Source of the DNA: Capillidium heterosporum | Lineage: Eukaryota; Entomophthoromycota; Entomophthoromycetes; Entomophthorales; Capillidiaceae | DNA: 64,000 nucleotides | Assembly (NCBI GenBank): GCA_016630905.1 | Contig: WBMQ01000001.1 | Coordinates: 744,001-808,000 of the forward strand | Reading direction: 5' to 3' | In this document: in pieces, positions 1 to 11,639 of the stretch | Numbering within the stretch: the stretch's first letter is position 1 | Layout of the letters: each line of letters starts with the position of its first letter | Notes under the pieces: generated by a model | Databases searched by the model: none | What the model was told of the DNA's origin: nothing | Seen by the model: only the letters and a program-made list of their open reading frames with translations | Translations under genes and position numbers: made by a program

Positions 1-1493
1 AAGTCAAGATCAACTCGTAAAAGAAATGGTCCACTTGACGGGGTTGAATTATACCACCTTCGAGGGGGAGGTGAGGATTGGTATTGGTAGCCGTCGACGC
101 ATGCTCATGGGCGATTATCGCGTTGTGAAGGTGGGAGGGACATTCAGAGAATAATTTAGAGTGGATGATGTCACAACCTAGCCATTGTAGCAGCACTGGT
201 AACTCCAGAATCTCGCCTTGCAAATTGAATCCGACGACCGTCCCACCAGAAATGACTAACAACGAAATGGGATCTTTGCATTTCGAACCCCACGGTGAAT
301 CGGCTGGGAAAATGCACAGCTGAGAAGAATGGGAGGATGGTAATGGGATGGCGAGCTCCGAAATCTGGTCGTTGAAAAGTGAACTGGATTGGAGACGGAT
401 CAATCTAACGTGGGGTTTCGAACTCTCCTCATCACCCCCTAATATAAATAGAGTGGTTTCCTCCGTATTGGAGTGACTACACCATTTCAACCCAACTATA
501 CTCGTCCTAGATTCAGGGAGGGCCAGCTCTAACGAGATATCTAAACTCTCCAAAGCTGCCGTTCGAACCCACACCGGGAAATCTTCGGTAACACTCCAGA
601 AGACGATCCATCCGTTGTCATACCCAGATACTATGTGGCTTCCGTCAGGAGACCATGCCATAGCTGTAAGTTTAACTTGAGTTTCCAGCTCGTACTTTGA
701 GTTCAACTTGAATATTTTCAACGTTTTAGAGGTCTTTATGTTAATTAAGGCGATATCCCCATCTTCACATCCGGCCAAAAGGTGGTTGCAATTAGTTGGA
801 CTCACTTTAAGATGATTTATGGCACTTTGTAGTTTTGGTGTCTTGTACATTGACAAATATCCACATACTATGTCCAGTATATATACATTCCCTAGATCGG
901 TTCCAAATAGTATCCACTTCGTATCAGGGTATGGCTCGATAGTCGTAACTGTATCTAAGGTGTTGTAGATCTCGTTGATAGTTATGTTGGCTATATCTAC
1001 TGAAAAAAACTGGTTGGCTTCGGTTACCGCTATAACTATTGGTAAATTGGACAAAAATAAAACTAATTTTATCGGTGCTGTCGACAGACGTAGTCGTAAA
1101 GCTAACCCGTTGTTTCCTAGTATAACTAAGCTCCCAGTTGAAGTGCCTATGAACAAGCAAAAGAATACAATTAAATAATTTTCAAATGTCGATAAAAGTA
1201 CCAATAGCTAGCAACTTTTGAACGGGGTCGTAAGAAACTTGGGTAGTGACACCGGGGAACCCATAACTCGCTATCTTTAAAATATAGAATGGATCTAATT
1301 AATAACATTACTAATCCCAAAATAATCATCGTACCTCAGTCAAGCCAAAACTTATTGTATCCTCTAATGTCGTGTCATCCTTCGATTTGGTGGCGAACTG
1401 CTTTATCTTGCTTAAAAATGGGAGTTGCTTAAAAAATCCACCGTCGCTGTTGGACCTTTCCGGTACCATCTCTTTGATTTCCTTGCTAGACAT
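1..1493 (-). CDS. Lgl/Sro7/tomosyn-family WD40 protein, 5' part (partial)
   Basis: Lethal-giant-larvae family proteins are double beta-propeller SNARE regulators that act with Sec9-type SNAREs and Rab GTPases in polarised exocytosis. I read three exons: 1493..1335 (53 codons, ATG at 1493), 1274..1202 and 1146..1. Phases agree, and the coding part runs off the left edge. The spliced protein has the family signature YGFPGVTTQVSYDPVQKLLAIGT around residues 55-80, then STGSLVILG, IYNTLDTV, FGTDLGNVYILDI and a blade AMAWSPDGSHIVSGYDNG. These match the start of Sro7 and tomosyn propellers. Introns are about 55-60 nt. About 460 residues are visible and the family is usually near 1000, so more than half lies outside. 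Family assignment is firm. Sro7 versus tomosyn subtype is not decided. Confidence 0.8.
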
Positions 1494-2307
1494 TCTTGCT
1501 GTACATTTAATTAAGGTTTCAAAGGACAAACTTTAGGAATTTCCTTTTTGCTTTTCCCATTTCCTTTTTCGACTTTGTTTTGGAATTCATCACTCCTTCA
1601 ACTCCAGAATTCAAAGTATTGTTTGTAAGGAGAGGTAAATACGTAATAATTGGATTATCAATCAATCACAATCCGTTTGAGATGAATCTACATTCGTATT
1701 TTGAAAGAGCAACTTGGCTTTGAATGACGGGAAAGTGAGCAAAGGTTCTACCTTGTAGTTCATCCATTCAGTATTCTATCTACCTCTGACAAATAACCAG
1801 CACCCATTATCAAACCAAGTATTTTCATAAAAGATGGAACAGTTGATATTCCAAATGGAACTTTAGCGTAAACTAATGGGAATTAGCTGTGTATGCCAGG
1901 AAATCCCCCGTCTTTTATTTTTAACACCATTACATTTGACAATAAAACTGTTGGAAGCACCAATTTGGTTCTAAAGTAGTGTCATAAAAACTCGTATATG
2001 TTATTACGATGTAACTATTCTTTTAGATACGGCTTTAATACCTACATTTAAGATCTAGAATAATGGCTTTATTGGAATAAACTTACATGAACAGTATATA
2101 TAAGTCAAATTATTTACCAGTTTATACACATGGCTGTGAAATATACTAGTTGCAAACTTTTGATTGCATTCCAAACTTATTTCACTGGTCCTTGGAAAAA
2201 TATATATACACTATACATTTTAATAACATTACAATAGTGCATAAACTACACATAGTACTTAAGAGCCATCCTTAAAGATACAACTTGATGTAAACTTTCA
2301 AATAGGT
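1494..2307. other. Intergenic, divergent promoters
   Basis: AT-rich spacer between the Lgl-type gene (minus) and the orphan gene starting at 2308 (plus). No frame with coding character seen on either strand. Confidence 0.6.
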
Positions 2308-3729
2308 ATGGCTAAAAAATATTTGAAAGACATCGACGAGTTGTTGGAATCAAGCCTCCCCAAAAGGTAAATCGTTATCGATCCCATTAGATATTTCTGT
2401 AGCTAATATTTGTAAAGTTTTACTATCAGTCCATACTTTCAAAACCCCTCCAGCTCTAGTGATAAGATATCTAAAATAAGTAAATAGTCTACTTCTATTG
2501 AGCTAACGTGTCAAAATAGCTGGCAAGCCAAAGGTCAAGACTATATCAAGCCATTTCTCTAAAAAAGACGATACCTCTGCTGATAATATAGAAAAACTAA
2601 TGTACAAAATATAGCTATACTAGTTACCAATGTTTAAATATAATTAGAGATAAGACCTATTTAAAACATACTAATAAAAGGGTAAAGATGAACAACAGGT
2701 AGATCCTTAGCCAATTTCCTACTTACATTGCTAGGAGACCAAAGTCATTGACAAAGAAAACTGCAAATAAAGATGTGAAAAACGATGTAGTGGCATCAGA
2801 TAAACCACCAGTACTTGAACCCTATTTAATGAAGCTCATAGCGCACATTGAAACTGAAATGTCAGCATCAGATTCAATGTTGGCACCAGAACCATTATTT
2901 AAATTAAATGAACATGAGATAGATGAAGAAATAGAGAAAGAGAATAAAGATGTTGAAGAGTACAACACTCAACATATACTAGATTTATTTGATACCATAC
3001 CTAAAATAAACATTCCAAAGAATAATGATGCGAGAACCATTGAAACCGACATTATGATACTAGATAAACTACTGATACTTGGCTCGGAGTCGATAAAGCT
3101 CGATGCGTATATTGAAAGCGAAGACGTAGTGTTGGATAATTCATCAGTACTTGAAACAAGATCGATACTCGATAGACCTGAGATGAGAGTAGGAATCCTG
3201 AATGCCATAGACAACTACACCGTTCAAAACTTCCCAGTTGCATCTACCACAATTCCTAAAACGAGGACTTCACTGGACCTTAAAAAGTGTCAATTTATCT
3301 GCTACTTCCCAAAGTTTGATAACGTTAGTTACTACAAGCCACTTCCACCCAATTACTACAGCCCGATCAAATTCAAGCTTTATATAGTAAGCAATGAAGC
3401 AACTTGTACTTACATCGATTTAGGATGAGCCTTTCAAAAATCCATTCCTATTCCTGGACTTCAAAAAGGGCCTTTTCAATGAAAGCAAGGTATACCTTAT
3501 GGACGAAAAGGAAATTCATCCAGATGATACTCCAGGGTCACTCAAATGCAATACGGATGGTGTAAACTACTTGGGTAACTTATTACAAGGACAACCACTA
3601 ACATATAAGATTGCTATTACGAACCGTTTTATCAGTATAAGATGGAAAAATCTCGACTATAACTTTGACATGTCGTATCCTAAAATTGTACTCGATTGCA
3701 TATTAAAAGCATGCCTATATTGTAAATGA
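2308..3729 (+). CDS. Hypothetical protein, six exons, about 399 aa
   Basis: I do not recognise this protein. Exons that keep phase are 2308..2366, 2430..2479, 2520..2601, 2648..2698, 2735..3386 and 3424..3729, giving about 399 residues. Donors are GTAAAT, GTAAAT, GTACAA, GTAGAT and GTAAGC, and all acceptors end in TAG or CAG. The N-terminal 80 residues are Lys/Ser-rich and basic. The middle (about 100-230) is acidic, with recurrent D/E/I/L/S segments and probably disordered. The last 150 residues look folded, with many aromatic residues (FICYFPKFDNVSYYKPLPPNYY, then NPFLFLDFKKGLFNESKVYLM). No signal peptide or membrane segment is visible. A nuclear or DNA-repair-like scaffold is conceivable from composition only, and I assign no function. 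Confidence 0.6.
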
Positions 3730-3911
3730 TCATTGAAATATATGATATTAAACAAAAAATAGTATTTAAAGAATATATAATGATTTCTTGCCTCGTAACT
3801 ATCCTGTAAAAAATCTACTAACCTCACGTTCAAATTAAATGTTTGAAAAGGTAAGGGCAATCGAAAATTCAATATTGAAAATCACAGCAAAGCTTTAATT
3901 GGCATATCTAC

Positions 3912-5004
3912 TTATAGGGTGGGTATAGCACGTTTATCCGCCTTGTTAAAGCTGATAAACTTGTCGGAGAGGTGTTCTTCCAAGTTGGTGACGTCAATAT
4001 TGAAGTAGTGGAGGTAGGCCTGCTTACGTTCTTGTTCGTCGTCAAAAAACTTTTCCTCAACCTGCATACCTTTACCGTCGAACGTTGCTATCTTAATTCG
4101 ATTGTCGAACATAGTAAACACGCCTTCTTTGATGCTGAACTTTGGTTCATTGTAGACGAGACGCCGCAATACAATATGATCTTTGATAAAGAGGCCTGAC
4201 TTCATGACGACGTAGTAGTTGAGTACGCCTACATCCTTGTCAGCAATCGGGTCCAGGTTGAAATAGACGAGGGGGGTCCAACGTACATCGTTGGAGTTGA
4301 GGGCCCGCAGGCAAAATCCAATTTGGTAGGGCATATCAGGTCGTACCATGGTCTCGGGTGGATAACGTCGTACTATCTGGAGCTTGAAACCAAGGCCACA
4401 AACTACATTTTCAACTTCACTATCATCTAAGATACGGTTGGTAATGAGTGGTATTGGTTTAGTAGCGCAGTTAGTGTCCATAGCCTACGTCAACAAAGTA
4501 TTTTTCCAAGTCAAAGTTGACGACTAAGACTAGGTGGGAGAATCCGTTGAGTTTAAGCTGTGAAGGCTTACCATTCCAAGATTTAAAGTCAGGTACCCTA
4601 GAAGCGACACCGTAGCAGCTGAATCCTAAACTAGTCAAGATATTTTTGAACAGTAAGTTGTGCTCGAAGCAGTACCCTTCCCTACCATTTACTACCAACT
4701 TTTCGAATATATCCTGTAGGTCGATGGAAATTCCAAAGCTAGTCGAGAAGTCGACTTGGTTGGGTGGTGAATTTGGTAGCCGTTCATCTTGTTTCAGTTG
4801 TCGGTAATAGAACATGGACAAGTTTCCATAAGGTATGTGCTGTAAGTGTAATGGGATCAACTTAGTCAACAGTTCTAAAGTTGGTTGAGGTAAACCTAAT
4901 TCTTCATGGTCAAAGTGAATGCGCTTGAAGTACAATTTGATTTGCTGCTCATCGTAAGTTGGTTGGTATGTTGGATACTGTAAGGTAAGGTCGACTAAAG
5001 TCAT
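3912..5004 (-). CDS. Arylamine N-acetyltransferase, interrupted by one extra base
   Basis: NAT enzymes transfer acetyl from acetyl-CoA to arylamines and hydrazines through a Cys-His-Asp triad; in fungi they detoxify host or environmental amines. The first frame (ATG at 5004, 177 codons) carries Cys112 in GREGYCFEHN, His157 in GFSHLVLVV and Asp172 in YFVDVGYG, in correct order and spacing. It then hits TAA at once. The second half (4478 down to 3912) is open in the +1 frame and begins TNCATKPIPL, the expected continuation after VGYG. Skipping one base near 4476 joins them into about 363 residues. No intron can fit without losing the conserved motif. The C-terminal region is longer than bacterial NATs (about 280 aa). 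Single exon; TATAAATA lies about 45 nt upstream. Break: assembly error, frameshifting or fresh pseudogene. Confidence 0.8.
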
Positions 5005-5048
5005 ATCTGTAACTCAAAATAAATCTAACTCTTGATAGCACTCCAACG

Positions 5049-5056
5049 TATTTATA
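5049..5056 (-). promoter_or_regulatory. TATA box of the NAT gene
   Basis: TATAAATA on the minus strand, 45 nt upstream of the NAT start codon. The same octamer at similar spacing precedes the MFS gene ending at 8426 and the HAL2 gene. Confidence 0.5.
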
Positions 5057-6818
5057 CCTTTCAGCCGCATTTTTGAGGTCACGTTACATTGAATATTGTG
5101 GGGTGAATTTGGTGGCTGCCTTGTCTGGGCTGTCTGGCATATCGGTGAAACAAGCTATCGTTATTGTCTATCCAAACTTTCATTTTAGCTTTGAAGCGTG
5201 ATCTTTTCTCTGAAAAGGAGTCAGCTATGAGTACTGATTAGTAATCTGTAAAACTTTAAATGTCAAATGAGTGATATCCTGCCGGGGATAAATACACTAC
5301 ACAATAAATAAGATTAATTAGTGGTAAACCTACGATCCTATTGTGCTTCTTTTATGAAAGCAAGAGACTTGTATAATAGTGTGCTTCAAGAGTTTACTTT
5401 TTTAAGCCAAAACTTTGGAAAGTAAATTTACTTTATTGGCCAGAAAGTTTAGGATAATGATACAAAGACTATGGATGCTTTATATTCAAATTCTAATATA
5501 CTAGACATCTTCCATTCACAAGTATTCTAATTTGTCCTCATTCAATCATCAGAACTTGAAAGTGATTTAGGATTGGTAAATCTGCATTCATATCAATGGC
5601 AATACAAGTATAGATTCAAAAATCTAAAGATCTATAAACGTAAGCTAATTGTGGCCACACATACCCTATATAACACAATAAAACGTCTGATTAGTAGATG
5701 TATGGCAAAAATTAGCTATTTCAGCTATTTCACTTGTCCATACAAAATGGACTTTACCATTTAGTCTTATTACCATGTTTTTTAGATGCACCCTTATTAA
5801 AGATGCTCGTTACAATATCCACCTCTATTCTTAGCATTTGTTAATTAACATCTATACATACCTAAATATCAAAATCTAACTTGCAAATCTAAATCTCTAC
5901 AAACCTATTTAATTACTACCATTGAATTAAGACGTTGTTGATCAGTGGACTTTAACCTGCTGGATAACATCAAGGATATATAATAGTTAAATTGTAGATG
6001 GGATTTCTAAACTAGTACTGATGCCTCCTTTCAAACCTTGTATCGACTGGGTTAAGACAATGACAGGTATATATTACCTTAAGTTACTTGGACCTATTTA
6101 CTCGATTCAAAGTCGTCATCGATCCGAACATATAGATTGATACGGAACTCCTCTTTGAATTCGATACCAGTGTAAAAGATTTTGAGCTAGTAGTGGTGAT
6201 AAAATGTTTCGAAATAACCATCAAAATCACAAGCTTATTCTTCTATGTATGTGAGATTCGAGAACCCCATCTCTCAAACAAATCATATACAGTAAGATTT
6301 TGCATACTATTTAAAAAGGTTTATAAAATGCTATAAAAGGTATGTTTACCAGTTAAAGTAAAGATTCCTGTTTAACACAGCTTCTTATGGTTTTTAAGAT
6401 ATCATCCTTCTGAACTGTGTTCTCCTAATCTCAGTACTAGAATACACTGGCCAATATCTCCAAGGATGGTACTCCAGCTACCTTCAATTAATTTTTATTA
6501 AAACTTGATCTCCATCGCTTATATATGGCCTATATATTAACCTAGAACATTCGATTTAAAACTATTTGTATTTAGGTTTACAGTTACATTTGACAATGTC
6601 TTGGCATCGGCTTGAATTTTTTATTTTACTTGAGTTAGGATCTATATAGGATTAGAAGTTCAAAGTGGATATTTAAGAGTAGCTAATATATTCACCATTA
6701 TTATATTTGCCATTTACTACAACAGCAATGACATTGTTAAAATAGCATCGTTGTTACATCCAAAATACAAATATAAAAATATGGATTTCTATTTATTAGT
6801 CGTTAAAAATTAAGAACA
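5057..6818. other. Intergenic with a possible decayed coding stretch
   Basis: 1.8 kb of mostly AT-rich DNA. Around 6022-6340 (plus) an ATG opens MPPFKPCIDWVKTMT. Splicing from 6066 to about 6109 would continue VVIDPNI, then an in-frame TAG, then about 70 further codons without a stop (IDTELLFEFDTSVKDFEL and on). It may be a dead gene or chance. I see nothing else that looks coding. Confidence 0.3.
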
Positions 6819-8426
6819 CTACAACTTGAGGGGCTTGATAAACAGGGCTATTATACCACCGACACAAGCCAAAGCTAGGGATACCGAACACATGACCAGC
6901 TGTGAATCTCCCAAGGCATGGATCCACATATCTTTGGTTTCAAGAGGGAGTTCACGCAATGAGTAGACGTCAGAGATAAGACCAGGGACTTTGTCGGCAA
7001 AGTCTACTGGCAAATAGAAAGCCAAATTGTCGGAGAGCACGCGGTTCCAAACTGAGGTAGCAACGGCTCCAGCGATGGCGGCGACGATGTTGTCCATGAG
7101 AACGACGATGTAAGAGATGGTGGCAATGTCTTCGAACTCAACGGTAGACTGGTAGAGTACGGTGACGATGCAGGCGATGAAACCACCACCAGAACCGATA
7201 AGAGCTTCGGTAATGATGACGAAAGCGTCCGAAGATCCAGGGTGACGGGCCGGGATTGTAAGAGCGATGCCAACGATGTTCAAAATACAGCCGATCCAGA
7301 TCAGGGATCGAGTCCATTTGAATTTCTTAAGAATGAAGGCGGATATGAAGCAAGTGATATACCAAGAGATCTGGAAACCTCTGTTAAGGATGGCGGCATG
7401 GGTTTCAGTTATATCCCTCGAAATGATCAAGTAGGAGGTAAAATAGGCCCAGTTGATAGTCGACTCGAATTTAAGCAAGTTCTTGACGATAATGACGGTT
7501 ATCAATGCCTTGTTCTGGAAAATACGCTTGGGAATCAAGGGGTTGGAGCAGTATTTGTACTCCCAAACGATAAGTGCGACCAAGAAGGCAGTACCAATGA
7601 CGAACATGGAGATGATAGTAGGACTACCGAACCCTAATGGCTCACGGATAACGATGGTGAAGGGGATTAAAATAAGAGCTAAGCTGATGACTAATAGGAA
7701 GAGGCCAATGAGATCGATCTCTTTCATTATGGACCAGTTCAAAGTCTTCTTCTCCTGAGTTTTCATCGAATCTTTGCGTTCTCTAAACAGACCTACTAGG
7801 AGTGGGATGGAGGAGACAACAACACCAATGGCTATTATAATATACAGCCAGTGCCAGCCCATCTCAGTTGCCGGAGCAATCAATGGAAGTGCCAGGAAGA
7901 TGGCACAGAAACTAGGCAGCCAGTACAGGATGAGGCCGAAGCCACGGTTCTCGGTGATGAGGAGGTCGGCCAAAATAACTGGGATAAGCAGTTCTCTGCC
8001 AGTGTCTCCTACCGAGTTGATGATGGAACCGACGGTGTAGGTAATGAAGTTCTTTTGGCCAATACCGATAATCAAGTTACCGATGGCCAATAGCAAAAAG
8101 GCTACGATCAGGACCTTGCCTCGACCAAATATATCAGAAAACTTGCCGAAGAGGGGAAGGGCCAAAATGGTCAATAAAGTGGATATGACATCGGGAATAC
8201 CATTCAAATCGAAAGAGTCCTGTTCACTCAATATCAAAGTGTAGAGGGCAAACGTTATACCAGTTACCCAGCTGTATACGAGACCGAACAAAAGTACACC
8301 ACCAAAGACGAGGTATACGTTGAAATTAAGCTTCTGCTTCTTGTCCTCTTGGACCGGCTCCAAATCGAAGGCGTCCACCTTTTCGTTCAACTCAATCGCT
8401 GTGTCGTGCTTGTCTGTCGTAGCCAT
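6819..8426 (-). CDS. MFS transporter, siderophore-iron (SIT/ARN) type, 535 aa
   Basis: A single-exon gene for a polytopic membrane protein. After a 30-residue acidic cytoplasmic N-terminus it has about 12-14 hydrophobic spans, the MFS motif-A-like loop GKFSDIFGRGKVL after the second span (about residue 95), and an EYKYCSNPLIPKRIF loop before the C-terminal half. Length and layout match the SIT/ARN family (DHA-like with 14 spans), which takes up ferric siderophores by proton symport at the plasma membrane or vesicles. SIT assignment rests on overall pattern (PLIPKRIF, ILNRGFQISWYI, a conserved GSGGGF segment), not on a substrate residue. It is a tandem paralogue of the gene at 9354-10970 and shares a 71-nt identical block with it. 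TATAAATA sits about 50 nt upstream. Confidence 0.75.
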   Translation of the reverse strand: MATTDKHDTAIELNEKVDAFDLEPVQEDKKQKLNFNVYLVFGGVLLFGLVYSWVTGITFALYTLILSEQDSFDLNGIPDVISTLLTILALPLFGKFSDIFGRGKVLIVAFLLLAIGNLIIGIGQKNFITYTVGSIINSVGDTGRELLIPVILADLLITENRGFGLILYWLPSFCAIFLALPLIAPATEMGWHWLYIIIAIGVVVSSIPLLVGLFRERKDSMKTQEKKTLNWSIMKEIDLIGLFLLVISLALILIPFTIVIREPLGFGSPTIISMFVIGTAFLVALIVWEYKYCSNPLIPKRIFQNKALITVIIVKNLLKFESTINWAYFTSYLIISRDITETHAAILNRGFQISWYITCFISAFILKKFKWTRSLIWIGCILNIVGIALTIPARHPGSSDAFVIITEALIGSGGGFIACIVTVLYQSTVEFEDIATISYIVVLMDNIVAAIAGAVATSVWNRVLSDNLAFYLPVDFADKVPGLISDVYSLRELPLETKDMWIHALGDSQLVMCSVSLALACVGGIIALFIKPLKL

Positions 8427-9353
8427 CTTTTGTTGTAGGTTGGGTTTTAAACTAAAAAAGTGGTACTTGCTGTTGTATTTATACTATTGTTGGTGATCTG
8501 GAACGCATTATTCTCAGGTATACCTTACCAATTATTCATAATTTAATTTTAGTTGGAAACCTTCAACAATTTGAACTAAAAAAGTTTATCAGATAATGAA
8601 AGCTTGATAAATTCATGATAGAATGAGATGTCTGCATAACTAAACCTTATTGGAGATTTGATCAAAGTTTATTAAATTGCGATTTGATGTGTGAAAATTC
8701 TACGAGCATTTTGGTAGTGAAGTATATAGACTTTTCATATGGTAGCTTTATAACTGCACCATATATTTCATATATGTAAGGGTTTTATCTGATAGCTCGG
8801 TTATAAATCTGTATACCTGGGATCTAAAGGCGATATACTTATTTCAGGTATACGTATATAGAGCGTTTGATAGATCTGCTAGGTAGCCTACTTTATGCTA
8901 GAGTAGGACCTGTTTTTTTGACCTAATTTAGAAATCGACGCATTTTGAACATTTCTATAGATACACTAGATTTTATCACTGTATACTATCAAGCCGATGG
9001 ATTCCGAGATCGATATAAGTATATGTAATAATATCGATATAGCCATATGTCTGGAAAACGTATAAGAGTAAAGTATTAATTGATGGAACATTTGTGAAAA
9101 ATAGAAAAATACCAATTTAACTAAATTAGTTCGAGCTATAGATGCGATTTACTCAAGTTCTTGGATATACTTATTAACTTATATCTATATTTTTGTTCCG
9201 GTATGGAAATATCATATAGTGTAATTTGTCAGTTTGAAAAATATTACTATTAAAATAGGTTGCAAGGTTGGGTGTTAAGAATAAAATACATGAGCGACAT
9301 CTGTATAAACTAGTAATGCTATAAATCTTTATTAGTTAATCAAGGTTAAAAAA
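8427..9353. other. Spacer between the two MFS genes
   Basis: Promoter of the 6819-8426 gene plus AT-rich DNA. On the minus strand at 9145-9170 there is a short stretch resembling the KYIQELE tail of the relic at 11640-11770. Nothing else is coding-like. Confidence 0.4.
8476..8483 (-). promoter_or_regulatory. TATA box of first MFS gene
   Basis: TATAAATA on the minus strand, 50 nt upstream of the ATG at 8426. Confidence 0.5.
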
Positions 9354-10970
9354 CTATTCCAAATCTAAAGGCTTGATGAACACTGCCGTCAAAACAGCTA
9401 AACATGCAATAGCGACCGAAATTGAGCACATTACCAGCTGAGTATCGCCCAAGGCGGTAATCCAAAGGTCTTTCACATTGAGGGGTAGTTTTCTTAGGGA
9501 ATAAAGATCTCTTAATAGTAAAGGAATTCGATCATAATACTCAGCGGGGAGGTGATGCACTAGGTTCTTGTAGAGGTAATTATTCCAGATAGCAGTGGCA
9601 ACGGCAGCACCGATGCTTCCAAAGATTTTCTCCAAGATGCCAATTATGGCGGTGATGGTGGCTATGTCCTTATAATTGACGATAGACTGGGACATGACTA
9701 GGAAAACGCAACTGAATATACCACCTCCAGTACCGATGAAAGCTTCGGCTGTGATGACTAGGGCATCGGGAGAACCAGGGTGACGGGCCGGGATTGTTAG
9801 AGCGAGACCAATGACATTCAAGATACATCCAAGCCACATTAGAGATCGTGTCCATCTGAACTTTTTGATAAGGTACCCGGTTATGAAACCAGCGATATAC
9901 CAAGAAATCTGGAAACCTCTGTTAAGGATGGCGGCATGGGTTTCAGTTATATCCCTCGAAATGATCAAGTAGGAGGTGAAATATGCCCAGTTTATGGAGC
10001 CGTCAATACTCAGTATAACTTTGGTAACGATAACAATCATAAGTGACTGGTTCTGAAATATGCGTTTGGGGATCAGGGGGTGAGTACAGTACTTGAACTC
10101 CCAGACAAACAGGGCAATTAGGAGGAAAGATCCGATCGAAATCATAGATATGATCATTGAACTTGCCCAACCTTTAGGCTCACGAATAACCAACGAAAAT
10201 GGGAGAAGAATGAGACCTAAGCTGACTGTCAACAGTAAAAGGCCTACGGCATCGATCTCCTTAAAGATGTTCATACCGAACTTTACTTTTGGTTTCTTGA
10301 GGGTTTTGCGCTGTCTAAACAGTCCAAAAAATAATGGGACGGAGGTAACTGCTGTCCCTACAGCAAGAATGTAGTAAATATAACGCCAACCAAACTGCTT
10401 GACCGGTTCGATCAATGGGAGCGATGCAAATATAGCTAAAAAGTTAGGAAGCCAGTACAACAGAAAACCTAAGCCGCGATTCTTAGCTATGAGGAGCTCA
10501 GCAAGTAGAACTGGAATAAGGATCGACCTACCGATCTCACCGATGGAACCGACGATACTACCGACTGAGTAGATTAGGAAATCTTTGGAGGAACCTATTA
10601 TCACGTTACCAGTGATCTTGATTAAATATGCAATCATCAATATGTACATGCGTCCAAACATATCAGATGTCTTTGCATAAAAGGGAAGTAGGAAGAGATT
10701 GAATAAGGTGGATATTATTTGAGGTATAGCGTTCAAGTCGAAAGCAGCAAGTTGACCGATGATGTAGGTGTACAGGGGAAAGAGAGCCGAGCCAAGTAGC
10801 GAGGTAAACATCCCTAAGAACAAAACTCCACCAAATATGAGGTAGGCGTTGAAACCTAGAGGTTGAATGTTCATATCTGTGTCATTGTTTTCTTCTCTTA
10901 TGATATCAATTTCATAGGGATCTTCCTTTACCTTGTCTTGATTCTTGATAGTTTTTTCAGCTGTGTTCAT
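9354..10970 (-). CDS. MFS transporter, siderophore-iron (SIT/ARN) type, 538 aa
   Basis: A single-exon paralogue of the neighbouring MFS gene, on the same strand, with the same architecture: an acidic N-terminus of about 35 residues, then 12-14 membrane spans. The motif-A loop reads AKTSDMFGRMYIL, followed by WEFKYCTHPLIPKRIF and INWAYFTSYLIISRDITET. The last of these is residue-for-residue identical in both paralogues, whereas flanking regions differ at many positions. The predicted role is proton-coupled uptake of a chelated metal, probably a siderophore. Tandem duplication followed by divergence suggests different substrates or regulation. A TATATATATA run lies about 55 nt upstream. No premature stops or frame breaks. 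Confidence 0.75.
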   Translation of the reverse strand: MNTAEKTIKNQDKVKEDPYEIDIIREENNDTDMNIQPLGFNAYLIFGGVLFLGMFTSLLGSALFPLYTYIIGQLAAFDLNAIPQIISTLFNLFLLPFYAKTSDMFGRMYILMIAYLIKITGNVIIGSSKDFLIYSVGSIVGSIGEIGRSILIPVLLAELLIAKNRGLGFLLYWLPNFLAIFASLPLIEPVKQFGWRYIYYILAVGTAVTSVPLFFGLFRQRKTLKKPKVKFGMNIFKEIDAVGLLLLTVSLGLILLPFSLVIREPKGWASSMIISMISIGSFLLIALFVWEFKYCTHPLIPKRIFQNQSLMIVIVTKVILSIDGSINWAYFTSYLIISRDITETHAAILNRGFQISWYIAGFITGYLIKKFRWTRSLMWLGCILNVIGLALTIPARHPGSPDALVITAEAFIGTGGGIFSCVFLVMSQSIVNYKDIATITAIIGILEKIFGSIGAAVATAIWNNYLYKNLVHHLPAEYYDRIPLLLRDLYSLRKLPLNVKDLWITALGDTQLVMCSISVAIACLAVLTAVFIKPLDLE

Positions 10971-11025
10971 CCTATCGATCTAGAGCTTTTCAAAATTATG
11001 ATACAGTAAACATGTACTTTCTCTT

Positions 11026-11035
11026 TATATATATA
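11026..11035 (-). promoter_or_regulatory. TATA-like element of second MFS gene
   Basis: Alternating TATATATATA about 55 nt upstream of the ATG at 10970. Confidence 0.4.
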
Positions 11036-11639
11036 CTTTTCAGTGCTGATACATTTATACGATGTTTAGTTTCAGAATTTTCCAAGTGGATAGCGTTAGT
11101 ATCAGATCATTAGATTATATAGCTATATTTGGGAATAAATGTGTTTATCCGGTCCAAATAGACCAATTTGAACCAAGGTACACTAGGCTATATAATTTCT
11201 GTAGGTCCTATATAGATATATTTTTAGGTTGTAGAGCTAGGCAAGCTTAATTGCACGAAGGATTGGATCCAATTTAGGGCTCACTATTAAATTTGTATCT
11301 ACTTATAGAATAGGTTTACCTGGCTGCATCTCAAAACTTTAATAAGGACATTAATGGTAGGGACTGATGTCTTTGAAGACTCACCAGTATTTACACATTT
11401 TCTCTTCTTTGCATAGTAAAGTAGATAGTAGTAGACCCGAATGTTTTACTAAGCTAACGGAAATTGGTGGCTTTCAAAGATATCAACTCAAACGTTGGGT
11501 TGATTCTAATCTACTGATCTACAAGATTTGGAATCAAAGCAGTATTGTAAATTGCGAGGTATAAGTTGTTAGTTTACTATCTCCCATCAGATATTCTAAA
11601 AAATACAAGATCTGATTGCAATGTTCCTAAAAAGCTTTC

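Noticed and set aside
5573-5764. 63-codon open frame in the NAT upstream spacer
   Set aside because: TTG start and composition typical of AT-rich chance frames.
7242-8244. Plus-strand open frames inside the MFS gene
   Set aside because: Antisense shadows of a strongly coding minus-strand gene.
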